A program made the position numbers and the translations under genes. Source: Clostridia bacterium (lineage in GTDB: Bacteria; Bacillota; Clostridia; Oscillospirales; Acutalibacteraceae). Taken from it: DNA of 64,000 bases. Where the stretch lies: assembly GCA_017613735.1 (NCBI GenBank), contig JAGADF010000009.1, positions 124,001 to 188,000 of the forward strand, in the 5' to 3' direction. Positions 42,019 through 50,647 of this stretch are shown here, piece by piece. Position 1 is the stretch's first letter. Each line of letters starts with the position of its first letter. The notes beneath the pieces are model-generated. The model worked only from the letters and a program-made list of their open reading frames with translations. It was not told the DNA's origin and did no database searches.

Positions 42019-42414
42019 ATGGATTACACTCAGTGGGCGAGAGATACTTTTAAAAACGATATTTACGCTACCGAAGTTACGGGAATTGTAATTGAAAAGG
42101 CCGCCGACGGTCAGGCTGTGTGCAGCTTCGAGATTACCGACAAACATCTTAACGCCGACGGACACGTTATGGGCGGAGCTATTTTTACGCTTGCCGATCT
42201 TGCGAGCGCGATTGCCGCAAACGAAGGCGAGCTTACGACTGTTTCGATTAACAGCTCCATAAGTTATCTCGGCGTCGCAAAGGGTAAAAAGCTCATAGCT
42301 GAGGGAAAAACGATTAAAAAAGGCAAGAGTATCACAACCGTTTCGGTTGATATAAGCGACGAACTCGGTACAATGGTCGCTCATGCCGTTTTTACCGGAA
42401 TGAAGATAAGATAA
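42019..42414 (+). CDS. PaaI-family hotdog thioesterase
   Basis: 131-aa single hotdog domain. Visible features are HLNADGHVMGGAIFTLADLASAIAAN (the conserved His/Gly-Gly helix of PaaI-type acyl-CoA thioesterases) in its first half and SISYLGVAKGKKLIAEGKTIKKG strands in its second. It probably hydrolyses a small or aromatic acyl-CoA; the substrate is unknown. I prefer ATG 42019, with GAGGT upstream, over the in-frame GTG at 42007. It is cotranscribed with bipA and closed by a hairpin. Confidence 0.85.
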   Translation: MDYTQWARDTFKNDIYATEVTGIVIEKAADGQAVCSFEITDKHLNADGHVMGGAIFTLADLASAIAANEGELTTVSINSSISYLGVAKGKKLIAEGKTIKKGKSITTVSVDISDELGTMVAHAVFTGMKIR

Positions 42415-42428
42415 TCAGACGGTTAATT

Positions 42429-42458
42429 AAAGCCTCGCTTCTTACGAAGCGGGGCTTT
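42429..42458 (+). terminator. Hairpin terminator after the thioesterase
   Basis: A 13-bp stem AAAGCCTCGCTTC/GAAGCGGGGCTTT (one G-T) around TTAC. The T tract after it is short, so efficiency is uncertain. Confidence 0.7.
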
Positions 42459-42503
42459 CACTTTAATTAATAATTAAACATATTATTAATTGAGGTGATT
42501 AAA

Positions 42504-42713
42504 ATGTATTCACTTGCCGTAGGCAGCGTTACGAATGCTTTAAGAGGTAAGGAAATTCTTGAAAAGAACGGTATGAACGCGAAAATCAACCGATATTCGG
42601 GCAATAAAAAGCTCGGCTGCGGCTACGTTATTATTGTGTCGGGCGAAGCCGAAAGGTGTAAATCGCTTTTGAATTCCGCGGGAATCAAGGTTCTGGATGT
42701 GATTAAAAAGTGA
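42504..42713 (+). CDS. DUF3343 protein (putative sulfur/selenium carrier-like)
   Basis: 69-aa protein of the DUF3343 family: MYSLAVGSVTNALRGKEILEKNGM start, KLGCGYVIIV centre with the conserved Gly-Cys-Gly, and a second Cys in ERCKS. The family has been annotated as a putative Se/S carrier-like fold. The start ATG 42504 follows GAGGTG at 8 nt. Its last codons overlap the GTG of the cysteine desulfurase by 4 nt, so the two are translated together and the small protein may accept sulfur (inference). Confidence 0.8.
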   Translation: MYSLAVGSVTNALRGKEILEKNGMNAKINRYSGNKKLGCGYVIIVSGEAERCKSLLNSAGIKVLDVIKK

Positions 42714-43852
42714 TTTATCTTGACAATGCGGCTACAACTTATCCTAAACCGAAATGCGTTATCGATTCGGTTAAAAAATCAATGATAAATTACGGCGCGA
42801 ATCCCGGCAGGTCGGGCTATAAAATGGCTCTTGAAACCGCCGAAAAAGTATATGAATCAAGGGAAGCTTTATGCAGTTTATTTAACATTGAAAATCCTGA
42901 AAACATCGTGTTTACGCTTAACTGCACAGCCGCTCTTAATATGTGTATAAAGTCGCTTGCAAAAAGGGGAAAACGCTTTGTGTGTTCGTCGCTTGAACAC
43001 AATGCCGTTGCAAGACCTCTTGAAAAGCTTAAAAAAGACGGCGTATGCGATTATAAAACGGCTGAGGTTGACCTGAAAAATGATGATATTACTGTTAAAA
43101 ATTTTGACAGTCTTATTGACAAAGATACAGCCGCGGTTATAGTCAGCGCGGCTTCAAACGTTACCGGAACGGTTTTGCCCGTTAAAAGAATCTCGGCTCT
43201 TTGTAAAAAGAAAAACGTTCCTCTCATTGTTGACGCAGCGCAGGCGGCGGGCATAATACCGCTTGACTGCCGGAAACTCGGAATAGATTATCTTTGCGTC
43301 GCCGCTCACAAAGGCTTATACGCGCCTGACGGAACGGGCGTTCTTGTAATTAATACCGACTCTGTTCCCGATACGATAATCGAAGGCGGCACAGGCAGTA
43401 ATTCTCTTTCTTTAATTCAGCCCGATTTTCTTCCCGACAGACTTGAAAGCGGTACGATTAATACGTCGGGAGTAATCTCAATAAAACCCGCAGTCGATTT
43501 CATACTGAAAAACGGAATCGGGAATATTTATTCTCACGAATATTCGCTTATGAAATATCTTGAAAGCGAATTGAAAAATATGAAAAATGTCAAGGTTTAT
43601 TCGGCGTTTACCGAAAACAGGGCTCTTGCACCCGTTCTGTCCTTTAATATCAAGGGATTGCGTTCTGAAGAGGTATCGTCTTTTCTTGCAGAAAAAAACG
43701 TATGCGTCAGGGCGGGTTATCACTGCTCTTTTTTAGCTCACAGAACGCTCGGAACACTTGAAACAGGTACAGTCAGAATATCTCCGTCTTTATTTACGAA
43801 AAAAAGAGATATTAATTTTACTATAAATTGCATTTATAAATTGCAAAATTAA
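42710..43852 (+). CDS. Cysteine desulfurase-family aminotransferase (class V)
   Basis: PLP enzyme of 380 aa with the NifS/SufS-like outline: N-terminal YLDNAATTYPKP, SSLEHNAV with the PLP-stacking histidine, IVDAAQAAG, PLP-lysine K201 (AAHKGLYAPDGTG) and active cysteine C339 (RAGYHCSFLAHRTLGT). It resembles the EF2568-type subfamily often next to a DUF3343 gene. Likely role: sulfur (or selenium) mobilisation for a specialised cofactor rather than bulk Fe-S assembly, since no SufU or IscU is adjacent. GTG start 42710 overlaps the upstream stop. Confidence 0.87.
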   Translation: MIYLDNAATTYPKPKCVIDSVKKSMINYGANPGRSGYKMALETAEKVYESREALCSLFNIENPENIVFTLNCTAALNMCIKSLAKRGKRFVCSSLEHNAVARPLEKLKKDGVCDYKTAEVDLKNDDITVKNFDSLIDKDTAAVIVSAASNVTGTVLPVKRISALCKKKNVPLIVDAAQAAGIIPLDCRKLGIDYLCVAAHKGLYAPDGTGVLVINTDSVPDTIIEGGTGSNSLSLIQPDFLPDRLESGTINTSGVISIKPAVDFILKNGIGNIYSHEYSLMKYLESELKNMKNVKVYSAFTENRALAPVLSFNIKGLRSEEVSSFLAEKNVCVRAGYHCSFLAHRTLGTLETGTVRISPSLFTKKRDINFTINCIYKLQN

Positions 43853-43869
43853 TAATTATATGTTATAAT
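43841..43869 (+). promoter_or_regulatory. Sigma-A promoter for the cdaA operon
   Basis: TTGCAA (43841-43846) and a perfect TATAAT (43864-43869) are 17 nt apart; the -35 lies inside the last codons of the cysteine desulfurase gene. Confidence 0.75.
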
Positions 43870-43944
43870 AATCCGTAATGTGCGGCAGTGTTGTCATTTT
43901 TGCCGTACAAAGCGGTTTTATTTTTTCGTAAGGTTGGTGAAAAA

Positions 43945-44829
43945 ATGCTTATTAATCTGACGATTAACGATCTTCTTACGGAGATGTGGGGAGTCCTTAA
44001 AGGCATTAACTGGATTACGGATATCCTTGATATAGCTCTTGTTGCCGTTATTCTTTACGGCGCTATTAAGCTCATCCGCGACAGCAAGGCGATGCAGCTT
44101 GTCAAGGGCATACTCTTCCTCGCTGTTCTGTTTGCATTGGTCACTGTTCTTAAAATGCAGGCAAGCTCTTATCTGTTCAGTATGCTTTTCGGCAATCTTC
44201 TTTTAATCCTCGTTATCGTATTTACTCCCGAAATCAGAAACGCTCTCGAAAGCGTGGGAAGAACCTCAGTTTTCAATATAGGCAATCTTTTACAGATAGG
44301 CAAGGACGACTCCAGAATTCAGGAGCAGATGACCTTTACAATCAACGCCGTCTGCAAAGAGGTGTCGGAGCTTTCCGACTCAAAGACCGGCGCGCTTATA
44401 GTTTTTGAAAAAGATACCAACCTCGGTGAAATAATTAAAACCGGCACTCTTATCGACGCTTCGGTAACCCCCGAACTTCTCGGCAATATCTTTTATCCCA
44501 AGGCTCCTCTTCATGACGGAGCGGTTATAATCAGAAATTCAAGAGTTGCCGCTGCGGGCTGTATTTTACCGCTGACCTTTAATTCGAATATAAGCCGTGA
44601 ACTCGGCACGAGACACCGCGCCGCAATCGGCATGAGCGAGGAAAGCGATGCAATTATAGTCGTCGTTTCCGAAGAAACGGGCGCTATTTCATTTGCCTAT
44701 AAGGGCAGATTGAAGCACGGGATTTCCGAAAGCGAACTTCGTGAAATTCTTACAAATCAGTTCCTTTCCGCCGAAAAAGTTGAAAAGGATTCAAGACGTT
44801 CAAGAAAAAAGAATAAGGAGGAGAAATAA
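43945..44829 (+). CDS. cdaA: Diadenylate cyclase CdaA
   Basis: Membrane-bound c-di-AMP synthase, 294 aa. Three N-terminal helices (roughly residues 21-105) precede the DAC domain with the catalytic DGA (191-193, LHDGAVII) and RHR (223-225, GTRHRAAIG) motifs. The ATG at 43945 follows AAGGTTGGTG; a longer frame from 43888 would begin before any ribosome binding site. It overlaps cdaR by one base. Together with gdpP at 14,266 it sets c-di-AMP levels, which control osmolyte and potassium transport in Firmicutes. Confidence 0.96.
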   Translation: MLINLTINDLLTEMWGVLKGINWITDILDIALVAVILYGAIKLIRDSKAMQLVKGILFLAVLFALVTVLKMQASSYLFSMLFGNLLLILVIVFTPEIRNALESVGRTSVFNIGNLLQIGKDDSRIQEQMTFTINAVCKEVSELSDSKTGALIVFEKDTNLGEIIKTGTLIDASVTPELLGNIFYPKAPLHDGAVIIRNSRVAAAGCILPLTFNSNISRELGTRHRAAIGMSEESDAIIVVVSEETGAISFAYKGRLKHGISESELREILTNQFLSAEKVEKDSRRSRKKNKEEK

Positions 44830-46094
44830 TGTTTGCAAAAAATGGTAAGCTCTCCGCTCTTATTATGAACAATAAATTTATTGCCGTTATTTCGGTTATT
44901 CTTGCCATTGTTATCTGGATGTGGATTGCCATTGACAAGAGCCCCATTGAATCAACCGTTATAAAGGATGTTCCCGTAACAATTGACCTTGAGAAATCAG
45001 TTCCCTCAAAGCTTGGACTTGAGATTTTCGGTAACAAGGATTACAAGGTTGACATTACCGTTTCGGGTAAAAAATTCGTTATTCAGACGCTTGACGCGAG
45101 CAAGTTCACCGTTACGGCGCAGATGAACTATGTCGATTCCGCCGGTAAGAAATCGCTTCTGCTGAAGGCGTCGACAAGCGCGGACTGCGATATAATAAAT
45201 CTTTCGACCGATTATATCGAGGTTTACTTTGACACTCTTTCGACAAAAGAGTTCACCATCGAGCCGATTGTTAATACCGAGCTCGAAAACCTTGTCTCCG
45301 ACGACCTTATGCTCGGTTCCTACGTTCTTTCTCAGAACAGCGTTACCGTATCGGGTCCCGCGTCCGAGGTCAACAGTATTTCGGGCGTTCAGGCTGTCGT
45401 TGACATAAACGAGATTTTAACTACGACCTCGACATTTGACCCCGAAATAATATTCAAGGGCGCAAAGAGCACGGATTATCTTACGACCGATATCGACGAA
45501 AAAGATATAACCCTTACGGTTCCCGTACTGAAGGTTGTCACGCTTGATACGACGGTTACTTTCAAGAATACGCCGTCCGCTTTCATTAACGAACCGCTTG
45601 ATTATTCGGTTTCCCCGTCGACGCTTACTGTTGCGCTGCCGGTTGAAACTGCCGACGAAATCAAAAATGTCAGCGTTGCCACAATTGATTTTTCAACAAT
45701 CAGTTCAGGTCACAATACCTATACGTTCAGCACTACCGAAATATCCGACTACAGCGTCTTAAGCGATGTTCAGGAGGTAAGGGTAGTGGTTGACGCATAC
45801 GGCTTTACCGTAACAAATTATTCCGTTCCCGCAAAGAATATCACTTTGAAGAATATTCCCGACGGTTTTGAATGCTCGACTGACGGCAAGCAGATTGATT
45901 CCGTAAAAATAATCGGTACTCAGGAAGAACTCTCGAAGCTTACCAGTGCCGACATTTACGCTGAGGTTAACCTTTCGGGCGTTAAGCTCAAGGAAGGCGA
46001 GAACACAGTTGAGGCTACCGTCCGTGTAAAGGGCAGTGATTCGTGCTGGGGCTACGGCAATTACGAAATTGTTATTAATGCAAAAGCAGATTAA
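44829..46094 (+). CDS. cdaR: CdaA regulatory protein CdaR (YbbR domains)
   Basis: 421 aa with one N-terminal transmembrane helix (about 14-32) and an extracytoplasmic part made of several YbbR repeats (near 45-125, 135-220, 230-310, 325-415). Each begins with a basic-hydrophobic strand and contains patterns such as YVLSQNSVTVSGPASEVN. CdaR binds and modulates CdaA at the membrane. In many Firmicutes glmM follows as the third gene; here it is absent and a DUF1385 gene comes next. The ATG overlaps the cdaA stop. Confidence 0.92.
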   Translation: MFAKNGKLSALIMNNKFIAVISVILAIVIWMWIAIDKSPIESTVIKDVPVTIDLEKSVPSKLGLEIFGNKDYKVDITVSGKKFVIQTLDASKFTVTAQMNYVDSAGKKSLLLKASTSADCDIINLSTDYIEVYFDTLSTKEFTIEPIVNTELENLVSDDLMLGSYVLSQNSVTVSGPASEVNSISGVQAVVDINEILTTTSTFDPEIIFKGAKSTDYLTTDIDEKDITLTVPVLKVVTLDTTVTFKNTPSAFINEPLDYSVSPSTLTVALPVETADEIKNVSVATIDFSTISSGHNTYTFSTTEISDYSVLSDVQEVRVVVDAYGFTVTNYSVPAKNITLKNIPDGFECSTDGKQIDSVKIIGTQEELSKLTSADIYAEVNLSGVKLKEGENTVEATVRVKGSDSCWGYGNYEIVINAKAD

Positions 46095-46110
46095 TTATCC
46101 GGAGAAATAA

Positions 46111-47100
46111 ATGTCAAAAAAAGAATGTAAGTATTCCTCGGTCGGCGGTCAGGCGCTGATTGAGGGGATTGTGATGAAAGGCCCTAAGGGCAAGGCTCTT
46201 TGCGTAAGGCTTCCCGACGGCTCGATTCACAGGGAATTAAACAGTAAAAAATACCTGAAAGACAAATACGCGATTGCAAGGATTCCGCTTATAAGGGGGG
46301 TAATTACCTTTGTCGAAACCCTTATCGACAGTTATTCCGACCTTATGCGCTCGGCTGAACTGTCGGGCTTTTCCGAGGTCGAGAACGGAGAAAATGAGTC
46401 CAAACTTGACAAATGGATTTCAGACCATTTCGGCAAAGCGATGATGGCGGTCATATCTTTTATTTCCGTTATTTTAAGCGTTTGTCTTTCCGTAGGCATT
46501 TTCATTTACCTTCCGGCGCTTCTTGTTGATTTATTTGATAAATACGTTACCCATGATACTCTTTCCAGGCTTCATCCGTTATTTGAGGGCATACTGAGAA
46601 TTATCATTTTCGTCCTTTATATGTGGATTGTTTCGCTTCAGAAAGACATCAAAAGGGTATTTATGTATCACGGCGCGGAGCACAAGTCTATATTCTGTTT
46701 TGAAAACGGTCTTGAGCTCACCATCGAAAACGTCAGAAAACAGATCAGATTTCACCCGAGATGCGGTACAAGCTTTATATTCGTAATGCTCATTTTAAGT
46801 ATTGCCGTTTCATCCTGTCTTGTGCTTATATTCCCGACTCTTGCAACCGTCAGCAGACCGTTGTGGATTCTCGTAAAGCTGCTTGTTCTTCCGTTTGTAA
46901 TGGGACTCGGCTACGAGTTTATTAAATACGCCGCCAAGCACGATAATATCTTTGTTTCGATTCTTGCCGCGCCGGGACTGTGGATGCAGAGAATCACGAC
47001 GAAGGAACCGACCGACGATATTATCGAGGTAGGTATTGCTTCGCTTAAGGTTGCTCTTTACGGCTTGCCCGAAGAAAATGAAGAAAATGAAAATATCTGA
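46111..47100 (+). CDS. DUF1385 membrane protein (YqhQ-like)
   Basis: 329-aa membrane protein of the DUF1385 family: YSSVGGQALIEGIVMKGP near the start, then several transmembrane helices. The conserved cytoplasmic MYHGAEHKSIFCFENG and RFHPRCGTSFIF motifs carry conserved His, Glu and Cys residues. The function is not established. In Clostridia the gene commonly precedes prmC and prfA; prmC follows here with a short overlap. Confidence 0.85.
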   Translation: MSKKECKYSSVGGQALIEGIVMKGPKGKALCVRLPDGSIHRELNSKKYLKDKYAIARIPLIRGVITFVETLIDSYSDLMRSAELSGFSEVENGENESKLDKWISDHFGKAMMAVISFISVILSVCLSVGIFIYLPALLVDLFDKYVTHDTLSRLHPLFEGILRIIIFVLYMWIVSLQKDIKRVFMYHGAEHKSIFCFENGLELTIENVRKQIRFHPRCGTSFIFVMLILSIAVSSCLVLIFPTLATVSRPLWILVKLLVLPFVMGLGYEFIKYAAKHDNIFVSILAAPGLWMQRITTKEPTDDIIEVGIASLKVALYGLPEENEENENI

Positions 47101-47911
47101 CGCGTATAAAAAGGCTGTTGATATTCTTTCTTCAAACGGGTTTGAAGATTCCGTATTTGAGGCGGACTGCATTTTTGAACACATTTATTCTTTTGACAGA
47201 ATAAAAAGAATTAACCGCCCGTATTCCGAAATTGACTTTTCACCCGTAAAAGTCGTTCTTGAAAAAAGGGTTAAAGGCGTACCGCTTCAGTATATTCTCG
47301 GCAAATGGGATTTCTACGGATTCACTTATTCGGTAGGCGAAGGGGTGTTGATACCCCGTCCCGAAACCGAACTGCTTGTTGAAAAGGCGAATGAGCTTTT
47401 AAAAGGGGAAAACAATCCCGTTATATACGACTTGTGCGCGGGTACGGGCTGTATCGGTTTAACTCTTGCCCGCCTTATGCCCGAAAGCGAGGTTTACCTT
47501 TTCGAAAAAAGCGAAAAGGCATTCGGTTACCTTAAAAAGAATTCGAAGGAAATAAAAAACGCCTTTATCGTCAATGCGGATATTTTTACCATTGATTGCG
47601 AAGAATATAAAAGGCCGGATTTCATTGTTTCAAATCCTCCGTATATTAAAACGGATGAAATTCCGTCGCTGCAGAAAGAGGTTCTTTTTGAACCCTCAAT
47701 GGCTCTTGACGGCGGGAAGGACGGACTTGATTTTTATTATCTTATTGCCGAAAAATGGCTGCCCGTTCTTAACAAAGGCGGTTTCGTTGCCGTTGAATGC
47801 GGCGAGGAACAGGCAGATAAAATAATCGGTTTGTTTTCCTCACAGTGTAAAATGACACGTGCCGTAAAAGATTATTCGGGCACGGAAAGAATAGTTATCG
47901 GAGAGAAATAG
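47087..47911 (+). CDS. prmC: Peptide chain release factor N5-glutamine methyltransferase
   Basis: PrmC methylates the GGQ glutamine of release factors RF1 and RF2. The 274-aa protein has the N-terminal helical domain, GVPLQYILGKWDFYG and VLIPRPETELLVE segments. The SAM-binding motif reads YDLCAGTGCIGL, and the catalytic NPPY motif is in FIVSNPPYI. I chose ATG 47087 (MKISDAYKKAVD); ATG 47078 is nine nucleotides earlier and equally open. The start lies within the end of the DUF1385 gene. No release-factor gene is adjacent, unlike in many relatives. Confidence 0.92.
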   Translation: MKISDAYKKAVDILSSNGFEDSVFEADCIFEHIYSFDRIKRINRPYSEIDFSPVKVVLEKRVKGVPLQYILGKWDFYGFTYSVGEGVLIPRPETELLVEKANELLKGENNPVIYDLCAGTGCIGLTLARLMPESEVYLFEKSEKAFGYLKKNSKEIKNAFIVNADIFTIDCEEYKRPDFIVSNPPYIKTDEIPSLQKEVLFEPSMALDGGKDGLDFYYLIAEKWLPVLNKGGFVAVECGEEQADKIIGLFSSQCKMTRAVKDYSGTERIVIGEK

Positions 47912-47913
47912 TT

Positions 47914-48591
47914 ATGCTTTTTCAGTTAATAAGAGGCGCTGACGCGGCTGATATAATTGCATATATCTTTGCTATGGCGTTTGTTGTTTTTTGTACGCTG
48001 CCGATTCACGAGTACGCCCACGCTCTTGTCGCATACAAGCTCGGCGACCCGACTGCAAAGAATATGGGCAGGCTTACAATAAGCCCCATGGCTCATATTG
48101 ACTGGATAGGCGCGCTTATGATTTTTCTTGTCGGTTTCGGCTACGCAAAGCCCGTTCCCGTAAATGCAAGGAATTTTAAAAAGCCTAAGCTCGGCATGGC
48201 TCTTTCGGCTATTGCGGGACCGTTGTCAAATATCATAATGGCATTTATTTTTCTTGTCGGTACTCAGATGGTACTGCATTTTGTAAAGAATTATACCGTT
48301 TTATGGAGCGCTGTTTACAGCTTTCTGTATTTTGCCGCGCTTGTAAATATCAGTCTTGCGGTGTTTAACCTCATTCCCATACCGCCGCTTGACGGCTCGA
48401 GAGTGCTCAGCGCAGTACTTCCCGACAAATATTACTTTAAGCTTATGCAGTATGAAAGATATATCGTTATCGTTGTTTTCATTCTGCTTATCACCGGCGT
48501 TTTGTCTACGCCTCTTTCGTGGCTTTCGGGCTACGTTTTCAAAGCGTTGAATTATATTGCGGCTCTGCCGTTTGGAGGATTGCTCAAATAA
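47914..48591 (+). CDS. Site-2 protease family (M50) membrane metalloprotease
   Basis: 225-aa membrane protein with the zinc-binding HEYAH motif (32-36) in the first long helix and the second M50 motif NLIPIPPLDGSRV near residue 155. It resembles short FtsH-independent M50B proteases (YwhC-type) rather than RseP or SpoIVFB, lacking PDZ and CBS domains. The substrate is unknown. scpA overlaps its stop by one base, a neighbourhood (M50-scpA-scpB) common in Clostridia. Confidence 0.88.
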   Translation: MLFQLIRGADAADIIAYIFAMAFVVFCTLPIHEYAHALVAYKLGDPTAKNMGRLTISPMAHIDWIGALMIFLVGFGYAKPVPVNARNFKKPKLGMALSAIAGPLSNIIMAFIFLVGTQMVLHFVKNYTVLWSAVYSFLYFAALVNISLAVFNLIPIPPLDGSRVLSAVLPDKYYFKLMQYERYIVIVVFILLITGVLSTPLSWLSGYVFKALNYIAALPFGGLLK

Positions 48592-49328
48592 TGGAGCAGA
48601 TAAACTACAAGCTTGAGGTTTTTGAAGGCCCTCTGGACCTGCTGTTAAGCCTCATCTCAAAACACAAACTGAATATTAACGATATTCCGATTGTTGAGCT
48701 TGTTGATCAGTATGTTGCTTACGTCAACTCAATGCAGGAAGCGGATATGTACGTTGCCAGCGAATTTATTGAGATGGCGGCGCGTCTTATTTACATAAAA
48801 ACCGTTTCGCTTCTTCCAAAGTACGAAGAAGGCGAACAGCTTAAGGAAGAGCTTCAGGGCGAATTAATCGCATATAAGACCTGTAAAGAGGTAGCTAAAA
48901 AATTAAGCGAAAATACAGACGGCTTCAATCATTTTGTCAGGGATATGGAAAAGGTTGAGCCGGACAGGACATACACGAGGTTCCACGAGGCTAACGAGCT
49001 TATTTCGGCTTATATTTCGGCTGCGGGAAGAAGACTTCGTATGCTCCCGCCGAGCATTGACGCTTTTTCGGGTATTGTCGCAAAGAAGATTGTTTCGGTC
49101 AGTTCAAAATTCCGTTCAATTTATTCTAAGTTGCGCAAAGGCAAAAAGACGAAGTTCAATTCTCTTTTTGAGGACGCCGAAACGCGTTCCGATTTGGTCG
49201 CTACGTTTTTGGCGGTTCTTGAAATGACAAAATTAAAAAAGATTATGATTCTCGGCGACGGCAGTTCGGCTGAAATTGAGCTGCTTGACGAGGATATGGA
49301 ATTAACAGACAGTGAGGAATGGACGTGA
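48591..49328 (+). CDS. scpA: Segregation and condensation protein A
   Basis: ScpA is the kleisin subunit that bridges the Smc dimer in chromosome compaction and segregation. The 245-aa product begins MEQINYKLEVFEGPLDLLLSLI, the family signature, and has a variable middle. Its C-terminal winged helix (about 165-235) includes LVATFLAVLEMTKLKKI. ATG 48591 overlaps the upstream stop and is preceded by GGAGG at a long spacing. scpB overlaps its end. Confidence 0.95.
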   Translation: MEQINYKLEVFEGPLDLLLSLISKHKLNINDIPIVELVDQYVAYVNSMQEADMYVASEFIEMAARLIYIKTVSLLPKYEEGEQLKEELQGELIAYKTCKEVAKKLSENTDGFNHFVRDMEKVEPDRTYTRFHEANELISAYISAAGRRLRMLPPSIDAFSGIVAKKIVSVSSKFRSIYSKLRKGKKTKFNSLFEDAETRSDLVATFLAVLEMTKLKKIMILGDGSSAEIELLDEDMELTDSEEWT

Positions 49329-49915
49329 ACGCAAATAAACTTACAGCCGCTTGTGAGGCAATACTTTTTGCATACGGCGAGCCGATGGAGCTTTCAAGGC
49401 TTTCCGAAGCGCTCGGCATAGAGGACGAGCTTACCGAGCAGCTTCTTTTAAATCTTGAAGCGGGACTTCAGGAAAGGGGAAGCGGACTCAGGCTTTTAAA
49501 GCTTGATGATAAATACCAGCTCTCTACCGATACCGAATATGCGGACTTAATTCGCTCCGTGCTTGAAATAAAACGTAATACCCCGCTGTCGCAGGCAGCG
49601 TTTGAGGTTCTCGCTATTGTCGCGTACAATCAGCCGATTACCAAATCGTACATAGAGCAGGTCAGAGGCGTCGACTGTTCGGGAGTTATTGCCTCGCTTT
49701 GTCAGAAAAAGCTTATTGAGGAAAAGGGCAGACTCGATTTGCCCGGCCGTCCGCTTGTTTACGGAACTACTCCCGAGTTTTTAAGATGCTTTTCGCTTTC
49801 TTCGCTTGAAGAGCTGCCCGAGCTTCCCGAAAATGAAGCGAATAAGGGCATCGAAAACGAAGCGAAGGATGCCGGACTGATTGAGGAAACAAAAGAAACA
49901 GAAGATGAAGAATAA
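49319..49915 (+). CDS. scpB: Segregation and condensation protein B
   Basis: ScpB dimerises and binds ScpA within the Smc complex. The 198-aa protein has two winged-helix domains: ACEAILFAYGEPMELSRLSEAL, and QAAFEVLAIVAYNQPITKSYIEQVRGVDCSG with the family core AYNQPIT. An acidic low-complexity tail (about 165-198) follows and is usual in length. It overlaps scpA by 10 nt. Confidence 0.95.
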   Translation: MDVNANKLTAACEAILFAYGEPMELSRLSEALGIEDELTEQLLLNLEAGLQERGSGLRLLKLDDKYQLSTDTEYADLIRSVLEIKRNTPLSQAAFEVLAIVAYNQPITKSYIEQVRGVDCSGVIASLCQKKLIEEKGRLDLPGRPLVYGTTPEFLRCFSLSSLEELPELPENEANKGIENEAKDAGLIEETKETEDEE

Positions 49916-49930
49916 ACTGGAGGTGAGGAT

Positions 49931-50647
49931 TTGCCGGTACTTTATACCATTCTCGGAATTATCGCTTTCTTTGTACTGATTTTCAGTATTAAAATTCAGG
50001 TTAATGCGGAATATCTTGATGAGTTCACCGCGGAAGTCAAGTGGCTTTTTGTCAGAGTGCCGCTCTATCCTACGCCTGAAAAGAAAAAGAAACCGAAGAA
50101 AGAAAAAGCGAAAAAAGAGAAAAAGCCCAAAGAAGAAAAGCCTAAGGAAGAAACCGAAAAAGGCGAAAATAAAATTCTCACAATGTTTAAGAACTTTTAT
50201 GAGAATCAGGGATTTGACGGCGTTATGAAGCTTCTTGAAGATACCGTCAATTCAGCCGAAAAGATGGGACATTCGTTTAAAAAGCATTTCGTTTTCCAGC
50301 GGCTGTATCTCTGGATGAGCGTTTCCAAGAATCAGGACGCCGCTCAGACCGCTCTTGCATACGGCAAGCTTTGTCAGAAGGTCTTTCCGCTTTTCGGGTA
50401 CATATGCTCAAATTTCCCCGTAAGGAAATATGACTGCGTAATCGAGCCGGATTTTCTCGGCAATTCAAATATGGCGCGCTTTGCGGTTTCGTTTTCCGTG
50501 CGCCCGATATTTTTCACGAATGCGTTAGTTGCGTTTGCATTCAGAATGTTGTTCAAAGTAGCTTTAAAGTTTTATTTCAAATCAAAACCGAAAGCTATTG
50601 AAAATAAAAATCAAAACAATATTAAACAAGGTGGTGCTTCAATATGA
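49931..50647 (+). CDS. DUF2953 membrane-associated protein (YtfI-like)
   Basis: 238 aa: one N-terminal transmembrane helix (about 3-21), a highly charged Lys/Glu-rich segment (about 48-80, composed of KKEKKPKEE-type blocks), and a conserved C-terminal DUF2953 region (about 110-225) with YDCVIEPDFLG. In Bacillus the YtfI protein pairs with ytfJ and acts in sporulation. The same pairing and a 4-nt overlap with ytfJ here support a spore role. The start is TTG 49931 after AGGTGAGG. Confidence 0.78.
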   Translation: MPVLYTILGIIAFFVLIFSIKIQVNAEYLDEFTAEVKWLFVRVPLYPTPEKKKKPKKEKAKKEKKPKEEKPKEETEKGENKILTMFKNFYENQGFDGVMKLLEDTVNSAEKMGHSFKKHFVFQRLYLWMSVSKNQDAAQTALAYGKLCQKVFPLFGYICSNFPVRKYDCVIEPDFLGNSNMARFAVSFSVRPIFFTNALVAFAFRMLFKVALKFYFKSKPKAIENKNQNNIKQGGASI

